Assembly (NCBI GenBank): GCA_027318915.1
Contig: DAHVOH010000026.1
Span: forward strand, 1 to 41,575
Direction: 5' to 3'
Length of the DNA stretch: 41,575 bases
DNA from: Clostridiales bacterium
GTDB lineage: Bacteria; Bacillota_E; Sulfobacillia; Sulfobacillales; JAIMBI01
A program made the translations under genes and the position numbers. This document shows positions 17,215-25,615 of the stretch, in pieces. How positions within the stretch are numbered: position 1 is the stretch's first letter; each line of letters opens with the position of its first letter. Below the pieces are notes generated by a model, which ran no database searches, was not told the origin of the DNA, and worked only from the letters and a program-made list of their open reading frames with translations.

Positions 17215-17451
17215 ATGAGCGAGGCGGCCCTCACGTTCGAGGCGATTATGGCGCGTTTGGAAGAAATCGTACGCCGGTTGGACGAGGGACAAACCACGCT
17301 CGAAGAGTCGGTGGCGCTCTTTGAGGAGGGCACCCGACTGACCCGCATGGCCGAGGCACTCTTGAATCGGGCCGAACAAGCTCTGGGTCAAGCGGCCACG
17401 GAAGAGGGCCGGCTGGAGTGGCTCGAGGATGAGGAGGAAGCCCCGTCATGA
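17215..17451 (+). CDS. xseB: Exodeoxyribonuclease VII small subunit
   Basis: XseB coats the helical arm of XseA in exonuclease VII. The 78-residue product has the family pattern LTFEAIMARLEEIVRRL, then DEGQTTLEESVALFEEG and a helical acidic C-terminus. The ATG at 17215 is preferred over GTG at 17209 because GAGG is about 10 bases upstream of the ATG and only 4 from the GTG. Its stop overlaps the ispA start as ATGA, giving the usual xseA-xseB-ispA coupling. Confidence 0.95.
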   Translation: MSEAALTFEAIMARLEEIVRRLDEGQTTLEESVALFEEGTRLTRMAEALLNRAEQALGQAATEEGRLEWLEDEEEAPS

Positions 17452-18317
17452 CAGGGGAAGAGTGGCTGGGGCGCAGTCAGGTTGAGCTAGACCGTGCGCT
17501 GGACGACTGGCTGCTGACGCGGCCCGGGTGGCCGGAGCCCTTGGCCGCGGCGGCGGAATACGCCCTGAGGGGGCCGGGTAAGCGTTTTCGTCCGGCGCTG
17601 ACCTGGGCGGCCGGGCAATGGCTGGGACTGGACTGGACTCCACTGCGTCCGGTGGCGTTGGCGCTGGAAATGGTGCATACGTATTCGCTGGTCCACGACG
17701 ACCTGCCGGCCATGGACGATGACGATTGGCGGCGGGGTCGAGCCACCACCCACAAGGTGTTCGGCGAGGCCGTGGCGATACTGGCCGGCGACGCCCTGCT
17801 GACCGAGGCATTCGGCGTTTTGACGGCCGCGCGGCGCGATTTCACGGCCGACCGCGTGGTGGCGGCCGTGGAGGTGTTGACGGCCGCCGCCGGCGGGTCG
17901 GGCATGGCGGGGGGCCAGGTGATGGATCTCCAGCAGGCGCGGGGGGACGCGGACGCCCTGGCGCGGCTGCATCGGGCCAAGACGGGCGCGATGATCACGG
18001 CCGCCGTGGTGCTCCCCGCCGTGCTGGCCGGGCGCGAGAGGGAGCGCGCCATCCTGCAGCGGTACGGACGGGCGGTCGGGTTGGCTTTTCAGATCACGGA
18101 TGATATTTTAGACGTGGTGGGCGACCAGACGGTGATGGGTAAGGCGGCTGGCCGTGATGCCGCGCAGGGCAAAGTCACGTACGCCACGTTGTACGGCTTG
18201 GAGGATGCCCGCCGGCGAGCCCGTGACTGCCTGGCCGAGGCGCAGACGGCCCTGGCGGGTCAGGATGCCGATGCTCTGATGGCCTTGGCCTATTATGTGG
18301 TGGAACGGGACCGCTGA
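17448..18317 (+). CDS. ispA: Farnesyl diphosphate synthase (geranyltranstransferase)
   Basis: A short-chain trans-prenyl synthase that condenses isopentenyl diphosphate with allylic diphosphates to farnesyl diphosphate, a precursor for quinones, undecaprenyl phosphate and heme O. The 289-residue product has GPGKRFRPAL near residue 43, the first Asp-rich motif LVHDDLPAMDDDDWRRG (residues 81-97), the GGQVMDL segment near 158, LHRAKTGAMI, and the second Asp motif FQITDDILDVVGD. Chain length cannot be proven from motifs, but the position between xseB and dxs is typical of ispA. CtaB, a user of farnesyl diphosphate, is encoded about 9.5 kb downstream. Confidence 0.93.
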   Translation: MTGEEWLGRSQVELDRALDDWLLTRPGWPEPLAAAAEYALRGPGKRFRPALTWAAGQWLGLDWTPLRPVALALEMVHTYSLVHDDLPAMDDDDWRRGRATTHKVFGEAVAILAGDALLTEAFGVLTAARRDFTADRVVAAVEVLTAAAGGSGMAGGQVMDLQQARGDADALARLHRAKTGAMITAAVVLPAVLAGRERERAILQRYGRAVGLAFQITDDILDVVGDQTVMGKAAGRDAAQGKVTYATLYGLEDARRRARDCLAEAQTALAGQDADALMALAYYVVERDR

Positions 18318-18351
18318 ACGGCGCCGGCCGGCAGAGCGAGGGGGCTGTGAA

Positions 18352-20238
18352 TTGGGCGAACGACTGAGTCGCGTTCGCGAACCGCAGGATTTCCGGGACT
18401 GGGACGTGCCAGAACTGCAGGCGTTGGCGCGCGAGCTCAGGGCGGCCATCATTGGGGCGACATCCAAGACGGGCGGCCATGTCGGGGCGAGTCTCGGAGC
18501 GGTGGAACTGTTCGTTGCTCTCCATCGGGTGTTTGACACGCCGCACGACCGCCTGGTGGTGGATATCGGGCATCAAGCCTATGCGCACAAACTCTTGACG
18601 GGTCGTCAGGAGGCATTTCCCCGTCTGCGTCAGCTGGGGGGACCGAGCGGCTTTTTGAAGCGTCGCGAGAGCGCCTACGATGTGTGGGAAGCGGGGCATT
18701 CTTCGACCTCGTTGTCGGCTGCTCTGGGCATGGCCGTGGCTCGGGACTTGGAGGGCAAGCAGCACCACGTGGTGGCGTTGATTGGCGACGGCGCTTTGAC
18801 GGCGGGGATCGCGTGGGAGGCGCTCAACCAGATTGGGCACTTGAAGACGCGCCTCATCGTCGTGCTGAACGACAACTCCATGTCGATCGCCCCCAACGTG
18901 GGGGCGTTCAGCCGATATTTGACCGACTTGCGCTCCCGTCCCGGATATCAACGCGCCAAGCAGGATCTGGAGGCACTGGTGGATGCCGTGCCGGTCGTGG
19001 GTGGGCGCCTGCGCCGCGCGGGGGAGCGGATCAAAGACGCACTGCGGCACCTGGTTGTCCCCGGCAATGTTTTCGAAGAGTTGGGCTTTGACTACTTCGG
19101 ACCGATCGACGGCCATGACCTGGGCGCGCTCCTCCCCATTCTGGAGCGGGCCAAGGTGATTGACGGACCGGTGTTGGTGCACGTCATCACGCAGAAGGGC
19201 AAGGGCTTCAACCCGGCCGAACAGGCGCCTCTGCGCTTTCATGGGCCGGGGCCGTTCGACCCGAAAACCGGACAGATGGCGGCCGGTGCCGGCCATCCCA
19301 CTTACAGCGCGGTGGTGGCCGATACGCTGCGGGCGATGGCGCGAGAGGATGCCCGCATCGTCGCGATTACGGCCGCGATGCCGGACTCCACCGGCGTGGA
19401 CCGCTTTCAGGCCGAGTTTCCCCGACGCGGGTTCGATGTCGGCATCGCGGAGCAGCATGCAACCACATTTGCCGCCGGCTTGGCCCAGGAGGGCATGCGG
19501 CCGGTGTTTCTCGTATACAGCACGTTTCTGCAGCGGGCGTATGACCAGGTGGTCCATGACGTGTGCCACCAGAATCTGCCGGTGGTGTTCGGGGTGGATC
19601 GGGCCGGCCTGGTGGGGGCTGACGGTGCCACGCACCAGGGTGTCTACGATATTGCCTACCTGCGGGCCATTCCCAACATGTCCATCGCAATGGGCAAAGA
19701 CGAGGGCGAGACGCGCCAGCTGATGTATCAGGCCCTGCAGCAGTCGGGGCCGGTGGCGGTGCGTTATCCCCGCGGCGCCGGGCGGGGCGTCAGCTTGGAC
19801 GGCCCGTTAACCGGCCTGCCCTGGGGTCGCGGCGAGTGGATCCGGCGCGGGCGCGACGTGACGTTGGTCGGGATCGGCCCCATCGTGTACACGGCGCTCG
19901 AAGCGGCCGATCAGTTGAAGGCGCGGGGTGTTGAGGCCGGTGTGGTCAACGCGCGCTTCGTCAAGCCGCTCGACGTGGAGCTGTTGGCGCGGGTGGCCGG
20001 AGCCACCGGCCTCATCGTCACCCTGGAAGAGCACGTGCGCATGGGCGGGTTCGGGGCCGCGGTGCTGGAGTGGGCCTCGCAAACCGGGGTCGGGGTGCCG
20101 GTGCGGGTCCTGGCTCTGCCGGATGAATTCATCGACCACGGTCCCCTGCCGCACTTCCTGGCCTTGTACGGGCTGACCGCCGAAGGCATCGCCGACAGCG
20201 TGGCCGGATGGCTGGAGCCCGTCCAGAAGCACGCTTGA
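18352..20238 (+). CDS. dxs: 1-deoxy-D-xylulose-5-phosphate synthase
   Basis: Dxs makes 1-deoxy-D-xylulose 5-phosphate from pyruvate and glyceraldehyde 3-phosphate with thiamine diphosphate, the entry to the MEP isoprenoid pathway. The product is 628 residues from the TTG at 18352, the normal length. Landmarks are TGGHVGASLGAVEL, DIGHQAYAHKLLTGR, GHSSTSLSAALGMA, the thiamine motif IGDGALTAG with LNDNSMSIAPNVG, DYFGPIDGHD, and the transketolase C-terminal part with GIAEQHATTFAAGLA and LEEHVRMGGFG. I preferred the TTG because GAGGGGG precedes it; an upstream GTG at 18295 would overlap ispA. The stop overlaps a TTG that probably starts tlyA. Confidence 0.95.
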   Translation: MGERLSRVREPQDFRDWDVPELQALARELRAAIIGATSKTGGHVGASLGAVELFVALHRVFDTPHDRLVVDIGHQAYAHKLLTGRQEAFPRLRQLGGPSGFLKRRESAYDVWEAGHSSTSLSAALGMAVARDLEGKQHHVVALIGDGALTAGIAWEALNQIGHLKTRLIVVLNDNSMSIAPNVGAFSRYLTDLRSRPGYQRAKQDLEALVDAVPVVGGRLRRAGERIKDALRHLVVPGNVFEELGFDYFGPIDGHDLGALLPILERAKVIDGPVLVHVITQKGKGFNPAEQAPLRFHGPGPFDPKTGQMAAGAGHPTYSAVVADTLRAMAREDARIVAITAAMPDSTGVDRFQAEFPRRGFDVGIAEQHATTFAAGLAQEGMRPVFLVYSTFLQRAYDQVVHDVCHQNLPVVFGVDRAGLVGADGATHQGVYDIAYLRAIPNMSIAMGKDEGETRQLMYQALQQSGPVAVRYPRGAGRGVSLDGPLTGLPWGRGEWIRRGRDVTLVGIGPIVYTALEAADQLKARGVEAGVVNARFVKPLDVELLARVAGATGLIVTLEEHVRMGGFGAAVLEWASQTGVGVPVRVLALPDEFIDHGPLPHFLALYGLTAEGIADSVAGWLEPVQKHA

Positions 20239-21029
20239 ACCATCTCGGTACGCGGGTCCGCCTCGACCAGTTGCTGGTGGCGCGAGGCTTGTTTGTGTCC
20301 CGCGAGCAGGCCCGCGCCGCCATCATGAGCGGCGCGGTGCAGGTTGACGGGCATCGGCAGGACAAAGCCGGCACGCTGGTGTCCGAGGGGGCTCGGGTCG
20401 AGGTGTGCGGGCCCCGCATCCCGTTTGTGGGCCGCGGCGGTGTCAAGCTGGCAGCGGCCCTGGACGGTTTTGGCATTGATCCGACGGGGTGGACTGTCCT
20501 GGACATCGGGGCCTCCACGGGCGGGTTTACGGATTGCTGGCTGCAGCGCGGGGCGCGGCGCGTCTATGCGGTGGATGTGGGGTACGGGCAGTTGGCCGCT
20601 CGGCTGCGTGAGGACCCGCGCGTAGCGGTGCGCGAGCGGGTGAACGCACGGTACCTGACCCCGGCCGTGGTTGACGGGCAGCTGGTGGATGCGGTGTCGA
20701 TCGACGTGTCCTTCATCAGCCCACGTCTCATCTGGCCGAGTGTGACGCCCTTGCTGAAACCGGGCGCCGTGGTGGTGGAACTGGTCAAGCCGCAGTTCGA
20801 GGTCGGACCCGCCCGCGTGGGCAAGGGTGGTGTGGTACGCGATCCGGCCGCCCATCGCTGGGCCCTGGAGCAGGCACGGCTCGCCCTGGAGCAGGCGGGT
20901 CTGGGCGTCCAAGGCGTGATGCCGTCGCCCATCCGCGGGGCGAAGGGCAACCGCGAGTTTCTGGTCTGGGCCATCCGGGGCGGCCGCGCGGCACAGATTG
21001 ACTGGGAGGACGCGCTCCACTCGGAATGA
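20235..21029 (+). CDS. tlyA: TlyA family rRNA 2'-O-ribose methyltransferase
   Basis: The product combines an N-terminal S4 RNA-binding domain (VRLDQLLVARGLFVSREQA, then AIMSGAVQVDG) with an FtsJ-type methyltransferase domain. The latter has LDIGASTGGFTDCWLQRGA as SAM-binding motif I, YAVDVGYGQL, VSIDVSFISPRLI and VVELVKPQFEVG. In mycobacteria TlyA methylates 16S and 23S rRNA; Bacillus YqxC is the orthologue at this position after dxs. The start is uncertain: a TTG at 20235 overlaps the dxs stop (TTGA) and gives 264 residues, while ATG at 20208 adds nine residues. Neither has a good ribosome site, which suggests coupling. Confidence 0.93.
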   Translation: MNHLGTRVRLDQLLVARGLFVSREQARAAIMSGAVQVDGHRQDKAGTLVSEGARVEVCGPRIPFVGRGGVKLAAALDGFGIDPTGWTVLDIGASTGGFTDCWLQRGARRVYAVDVGYGQLAARLREDPRVAVRERVNARYLTPAVVDGQLVDAVSIDVSFISPRLIWPSVTPLLKPGAVVVELVKPQFEVGPARVGKGGVVRDPAAHRWALEQARLALEQAGLGVQGVMPSPIRGAKGNREFLVWAIRGGRAAQIDWEDALHSE

Positions 21030-21087
21030 CGGGACGGGCGCCGGTGGACGCGGGATGGTGGACGGAAGCGAGGCAGGGGGGCAGGGC

Positions 21088-21948
21088 ATGGCGGTCGTGG
21101 GTGTGTGGCCCAACGTGGAGAAGGAACAAGCCCGTGGATTGACGCGCCAGCTTTGCCGTTGGCTGGAGGAGCGCTCCCTGAAGCCCGTCCTGCCCACCGC
21201 CGCGGCCCTGGCCATGGGCCTGGAGACTTGGGCGGCCGCGGAGACCGACCCGACATGGCAGGAGGCGCGCTTTGTCGTCGTCCTGGGGGGCGACGGAACC
21301 CTTCTCCATGCCGCACGCTCGCAGGCGTGCGCGGGCCGACCGCTGTTGGGCGTCAACTTGGGCCATGTCGGCTTTTTGACCGAGGTGGAGGTGGCCGACC
21401 TCTTTCCGGCGCTCACGGCGTTTCTCAACGGGGCTTACGTGCTGGACGAGCGCATCGCGCTTTTGGCTCGCGTCCTGCGTCAAGGACAGTGCGTGGCCCG
21501 TCTCAGCGCGCTGAACGATGTGGTCGTGACCAAGGGACCGTTCGCTCGCCTTGTCCATCTGGAGACGTTTGTCGACGACGCGTACGTCACGACCTATCCG
21601 GCCGATGGGCTGATCCTCTCGACCCCGACCGGATCCACGGCTTATTCGCTGTCGGCCGGGGGACCGGTGGTCAGCCCGGAGCTGGGCGTCCTGCTGCTGA
21701 CCCCCATTTGTCCCCACAGTTTTTTCGATCGCTCCATCGTGATTGGCAAGCAGTCACGGGTTCGCGTCCGGATCCGGGCGGAGCACCGGGAGACCTTGCT
21801 GACGGTGGATGGCCAGGAGGGTTTTCCGCTGGAGGATGGGGACGAAGTGCAGGTGGAGACGAATCCGAACCGCATCGCATTGATGCGCCGGCCGGAGTGG
21901 AATTTTTATCATGTGCTGCGCGGCTGGCAGCGGGGGAGGGAGGGATGA
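21088..21948 (+). CDS. nadK: NAD kinase
   Basis: NadK phosphorylates NAD to NADP. The 286-residue product has the GGDGTLLHAAR motif with Asp69 as the expected catalytic residue, LGVNLGHVGFLTEVE, LNDVVVTKG, the diagnostic YPADGLILSTPTGSTAYSLSAGGP, and LTPICPHSF. The ATG at 21088 has AGGGGGG about 7 bases upstream; an ATG at 21055 is in frame but lacks a ribosome site. The stop overlaps the recN start (ATGA). In Bacillus argR (ahrC) lies between tlyA and recN, whereas here only nadK does. Confidence 0.96.
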   Translation: MAVVGVWPNVEKEQARGLTRQLCRWLEERSLKPVLPTAAALAMGLETWAAAETDPTWQEARFVVVLGGDGTLLHAARSQACAGRPLLGVNLGHVGFLTEVEVADLFPALTAFLNGAYVLDERIALLARVLRQGQCVARLSALNDVVVTKGPFARLVHLETFVDDAYVTTYPADGLILSTPTGSTAYSLSAGGPVVSPELGVLLLTPICPHSFFDRSIVIGKQSRVRVRIRAEHRETLLTVDGQEGFPLEDGDEVQVETNPNRIALMRRPEWNFYHVLRGWQRGREG

Positions 21949-23636
21949 CGCCGGAGCTCATGCTCACCAGCCTCCGGGTGGAAAACCTGGGCGTCCTGCG
22001 TGACGTGCGGATTGAGCCGGCGCCGGGTTTGACCGTGGTCACGGGTGAATCCGGCGCGGGCAAGTCCCTGTTGCTGGGCGCCATCGATTTGGTGTACCGC
22101 GCGCGCCTCGCCGGTGACCAGGTTGGCCCGTTCGCCGACCGTGCCCGCATCACGCTGACGCTGACCGCCTCGCCGGAGGCCGCATGGTGGGCACCGCTGG
22201 AGGACATTGGCGTGACGCCGGAAGACACCCTGCTGATCCAGCGGGAGTGGGGACGCGAAGGGCGCACCGTCACGCGGATTCAGGGGCAGCCGGTCCCGCA
22301 GGCGGTCCTGCGCTCGGCTTTGGCGGACGTGGTGGACATTACCGGACAGCACGAGCACCAACGGCTGCTGCAACCGGAGCACGCGCGCGTGTGGCTGGAC
22401 GGCGTGGTGGATCCGGCCCTCGTGACCGCGGTGGCAGAGGCCTGGCGCGAGTGGCAGCGAGTGGAGCAGGAGATTCAGGATGCCGACCAATTGATTGGCG
22501 ATGAACACCGCGTGCGCGAGTGGCGGGACGATCTGGCGGAACTGAGGCGACTCGCTCCCACGTTGGGCGAGGATGAGGCATTGGAATCGGACGTGGAGCG
22601 GCTCGGACACCAAGAGCGCTTGGCCAACCTGTATCGCGAGGCGCTGGACGCCATGGACGGCGGGGCGGCCGGACTGGCCCGCGTGCGCAGGAACGTGGTG
22701 GAGGCGGCCCGCTTCGACCCGCAGGCGACGGCGACCGCACGCTTGGCCGAAGACACTGAGGCCGTGGTCGGCGAGTTGCGGCATCAGCTGTACCGACTGG
22801 CTGAACAGATTGAGGTGGACGCGGGACGGCTTGGCGCCGTGCGGGAACGGTTGGATCAATTGGCGCGCGCCCGTCGTCGATTCGGCGTCCATGACGTGGC
22901 GGGACTCATTGGACATCGCGAGGACCTGGAAGCGCGCCTCAAGGAGGTGGACGAGGCCGAATGGACCCGCTCGCGTCTCCTCGCCCAGCGGGAGGTCGCG
23001 CGCCGGGCCTACGACCAGGCGGCGGAAGCCCTAACCGAAGCGCGGCGGGCAGCCGCCGAGGACGCCGCGCTCGCCATCGCCGGCGTGCTGGCGGAATTGG
23101 ATATGCCGGGTGCCGCGGTCTTCTTGCAAATGAGCCCGGCCGAGGCCTCGGCCCACGGCCGCGACCGTCTGCAGTGGTGGTTTCGCGGCGGCGCCGGCCA
23201 GGAACCGCGGCCCTTGTCCCGAGCCGCCTCGGGCGGTGAATTGTCCCGTATCGCCCTCGCCCAGAGTCTCATCCAACGCCAGAGCCCCATCATGGTGCTC
23301 GATGAAGTGGATGCCGGATTGGGGGGACAAGCCGCGCTCCGCGTGCGCGAACTGCTGCGGCGGTTGGCCGACGGCGGCACCCAGGTGCTGGCGGTCAGCC
23401 ACCAAGCGGTGGTGGCGGCGGCCGCTGATCAGCACTGGCGGATGGAGAAACGGTCGGGCGACGGCGGGGCGGCGCCCGCCGAGGCGCGGATCCGGCGCAT
23501 GCGGGGCGAGGAGAGAATTGCCGAGTTGGCCCGCATGCTGAGCGGGTCCGACACCACCGTGGCGCTGGAACATGCGCGCCAGTTGGTGACGCCGGGCGCG
23601 GCCACCGCCAAACCGCGAGCCGAGCCTCCCGGGTGA
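21945..23636 (+). CDS. recN: DNA repair protein RecN
   Basis: RecN is an SMC-like ATPase that gathers at double-strand breaks. The 563-residue product has MLTSLRVENLGVLRDV at the start, the Walker A loop VTGESGAGKSLLLGAI near residue 33, and the Q-loop-region motif DITGQHEHQRLL near 140. A long central coiled coil follows (about residues 160-380), then the ABC signature SGGELSRIALAQSLI and Walker B MVLDEVDAGLGG, followed by VLAVSHQ. The ATG follows GGGGGAGGGAGGG and overlaps nadK. In Bacillus recN is followed directly by spoIVB; here two extra genes intervene. Confidence 0.96.
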   Translation: MTPELMLTSLRVENLGVLRDVRIEPAPGLTVVTGESGAGKSLLLGAIDLVYRARLAGDQVGPFADRARITLTLTASPEAAWWAPLEDIGVTPEDTLLIQREWGREGRTVTRIQGQPVPQAVLRSALADVVDITGQHEHQRLLQPEHARVWLDGVVDPALVTAVAEAWREWQRVEQEIQDADQLIGDEHRVREWRDDLAELRRLAPTLGEDEALESDVERLGHQERLANLYREALDAMDGGAAGLARVRRNVVEAARFDPQATATARLAEDTEAVVGELRHQLYRLAEQIEVDAGRLGAVRERLDQLARARRRFGVHDVAGLIGHREDLEARLKEVDEAEWTRSRLLAQREVARRAYDQAAEALTEARRAAAEDAALAIAGVLAELDMPGAAVFLQMSPAEASAHGRDRLQWWFRGGAGQEPRPLSRAASGGELSRIALAQSLIQRQSPIMVLDEVDAGLGGQAALRVRELLRRLADGGTQVLAVSHQAVVAAAADQHWRMEKRSGDGGAAPAEARIRRMRGEERIAELARMLSGSDTTVALEHARQLVTPGAATAKPRAEPPG

Positions 23637-23729
23637 GCCGGCCAGGCAGTTGGCGAACGGGCGCGGACCCGGGCGTGCACTCCCGCGCGACGGCGCCAAA
23701 GGGTTCACAGGAGGAGGCATCGGGTCAGC

Positions 23730-24179
23730 ATGTATGAGGCGGTGGCCCGCTTCGTGATAGGGTCCAATCGCATGCTGGCGCTGGCGCTGACCGCCAGCGT
23801 TACCGCGCAGCTATTGAAGATCCCCGCGCACTATGTGACGCGGCGCCGGTGGGATTGGCGCCGGGCGGTGGGTGCGGGGGGTCTGCCCAGCTCCCACTCG
23901 GCCATGGTGACATCCCTGGCCACGGCGGTGGGGTATGTCGAGGGTTGGCATTCGGTATTGTTCGCGGTGGTGACTGTGTTTGCGCTGATTGTGTTGTACG
24001 ATGCAGTGGGCATTCGACAAGCCGTCGGTCGCCAGAGCGCATTTTTGAATCGGATGCAGCGGGAGACTAACCTGGGCGATATCGTGCAGGTCCACCTGCC
24101 CGAGTCCGTCGGGCATACGCCGTTGGAAGTGTTGGCCGGGGCCGCGTGGGGTGTCCTGTTGACGGTGGTTTTCTATTGA
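23730..24179 (+). CDS. Divergent PAP2 (DUF212) family membrane protein
   Basis: A 149-residue protein with about four hydrophobic segments. It contains the DUF212 signature GGLPSSHSAMVTSLATAVG near residue 50, a YDAVGIRQAVGRQ block near 90, and VGHTPLEVLAGAAWG near the C-terminus. These resemble the catalytic motifs of PAP2 phosphatases (the SxxHS part and an H near the end), but enzymatic activity of this divergent family (YuiD in Bacillus) is not shown. The ATG at 23730 lies about 12 bases after AGGAGGAGG, a slightly long spacing. It sits 73 bases upstream of a lipid-type glycosyltransferase, which may hint at a role in lipid phosphate handling. Confidence 0.88.
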   Translation: MYEAVARFVIGSNRMLALALTASVTAQLLKIPAHYVTRRRWDWRRAVGAGGLPSSHSAMVTSLATAVGYVEGWHSVLFAVVTVFALIVLYDAVGIRQAVGRQSAFLNRMQRETNLGDIVQVHLPESVGHTPLEVLAGAAWGVLLTVVFY

Positions 24180-24252
24180 GCCGAATCAGGTCGGACAGAC
24201 GTTTGCCGCGCGCGCCTCGGACGGTGTGCGCCAGTGAGGAGAGCAGGCCAGG

Positions 24253-25338
24253 TTGCGCGTATTGATTGCCAGTCTGCCGATCGGAACCGGGCATGACAGC
24301 GCGGCCCGGGCCATCACCGAGGCTCTGACGGCGCGCGGTGCCAGCGTCTGGTACTCGCGTGACTTGGATCCTTTTGCCGCACAGGCTCGTGCCTGGTATT
24401 ACCGGGCGATTCGCTGGCTGCCCGGCCCTTACGACTACGCCTTCGGGCGCGCCGACCATGCGTGGACCGCCGCGTGGTCGGCGAATCGGCGGCACTGGCA
24501 GAGATTCAGCCCCCATCTGGCCCGGTTGGCGGACACATACCGGCCCGACTGGGTGGTGGCGACGCATCCGTTCGCTCTCACCGCGTGGGCGGGGGTGACG
24601 CGGCGACGCTATCGTCTGGCCGGCGTCATTACCGACCTTTCGGCGCACCGCTTTTGGTATGAACCGGCGGCCGACGCGTACGCCGTATGGCTGCCTGAGA
24701 TGTGGACCGACTTGGCCCGGTGGGGCTTCGATGACCCGGATCGGGTGTGGCTGACCGGTATTCCCATCCGTCCCGAGTTTGCCGGCGTCCGGGCGCGACC
24801 CGATGGCCCGGTGGTGGTCATGGGCGGCGGTTTGGGGCTCGGCCCCATCGAGCGCACCGTTGAGCGGTTGATTGACCTGGGCCGGCCGCTACGCATTATC
24901 TGCGGACGCAATGAGCGATTGTTCCGCCGCCTCCGCTCGCGCTTCCAAGGCTGCCAGACGCGGGTGTACGGGTATGTGGACAATGTGCCCGAACTGCTCG
25001 ACGGAGCGGCTCTCATGGTCAGCAAGCCGGGTGGGGTCACGGTGGCGGAGACGGCGGCCGTCGGATTGCCCCTGCTGCTGGCTCACCATTTGCCGGGCCA
25101 GGAGCGGCGCAACGGGGAACGCTTGGTGTCGCTGGGCGCCGCGGTGTCCGGTGAGGCCAACCTGGTGCCGTCGGCACGGGCCCTGCTGGGGCGGCCGCGC
25201 TGGGACGAGCAGGTGCGTCGGCAGCGTTTGCTGGCGCGTCCCGATGCTGCGCAGACGGTGGCCATGCGTCTTTATGAAGCGTCCCTGATGCCGGTGGGGC
25301 GCGATGCTCCGGCGGAGCTCGTCATGCCGGGGCGTTGA
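24253..25338 (+). CDS. MGDG-synthase/UgtP-type glycosyltransferase
   Basis: The 361-residue product looks like a GT28-family diacylglycerol glycosyltransferase. The N-terminal half opens with RVLIASLPIGTGHDSAARAI, the GxGHxxAA signature of the MGDG synthase domain, and includes VVATHPFALTAWA and VITDLSAHRFWY. The C-terminal half has VWLTGIPIRPEF, VMGGGLGLG and VSKPGGVTVAETAAVGLP, the nucleotide-sugar side. It is therefore expected at the inner face of the membrane making glycolipids, though substrate specificity cannot be read. The start is TTG at 24253 with GAGGAG about 11 bases upstream. A strong terminator begins about 108 bases after the stop. Confidence 0.85.
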   Translation: MRVLIASLPIGTGHDSAARAITEALTARGASVWYSRDLDPFAAQARAWYYRAIRWLPGPYDYAFGRADHAWTAAWSANRRHWQRFSPHLARLADTYRPDWVVATHPFALTAWAGVTRRRYRLAGVITDLSAHRFWYEPAADAYAVWLPEMWTDLARWGFDDPDRVWLTGIPIRPEFAGVRARPDGPVVVMGGGLGLGPIERTVERLIDLGRPLRIICGRNERLFRRLRSRFQGCQTRVYGYVDNVPELLDGAALMVSKPGGVTVAETAAVGLPLLLAHHLPGQERRNGERLVSLGAAVSGEANLVPSARALLGRPRWDEQVRRQRLLARPDAAQTVAMRLYEASLMPVGRDAPAELVMPGR

Positions 25339-25445
25339 CCGCCGCGGCTGACTGCCCGCGCGTTTGACCGGTTTTTCTATCAGAACCAATGATTGTCAGC
25401 GCACCCAAAGGCATCGAGGTCCCTAAACGCCGCTTGTGGGCGCGT

Positions 25446-25477
25446 CCGCCGCTCCGCTCCGGAGGCGGCGGTTTTTT
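25446..25477 (+). terminator. Intrinsic terminator after the glycosyltransferase gene
   Basis: A GC-rich hairpin runs from 25446 to 25471: CCGCCGC pairs with GCGGCGG, continued by TCCG with CGGA, with one bulged G. It is followed at once by six T residues (25472-25477). This is the best rho-independent terminator in the window and separates the recN/DUF212/glycosyltransferase unit from spoIVB. The remaining bases to the spoIVB start hold only a weak CTGCCG/CGGCAG repeat (25506-25533) and no clear promoter. Confidence 0.85.
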
Positions 25478-25615
25478 GTGCGCGCGCGGCCAAAGAGTGA
25501 CATGGCTGCCGGCACAAAGTTCACGGTCGGCAGGGCAGGTTAAGGACAGCAGCTGCTTGGCGCGCGATGGGAACGTCAATGGCGGCGATCAAAGAGCACG
25601 AGAGGGGGCGATGGC

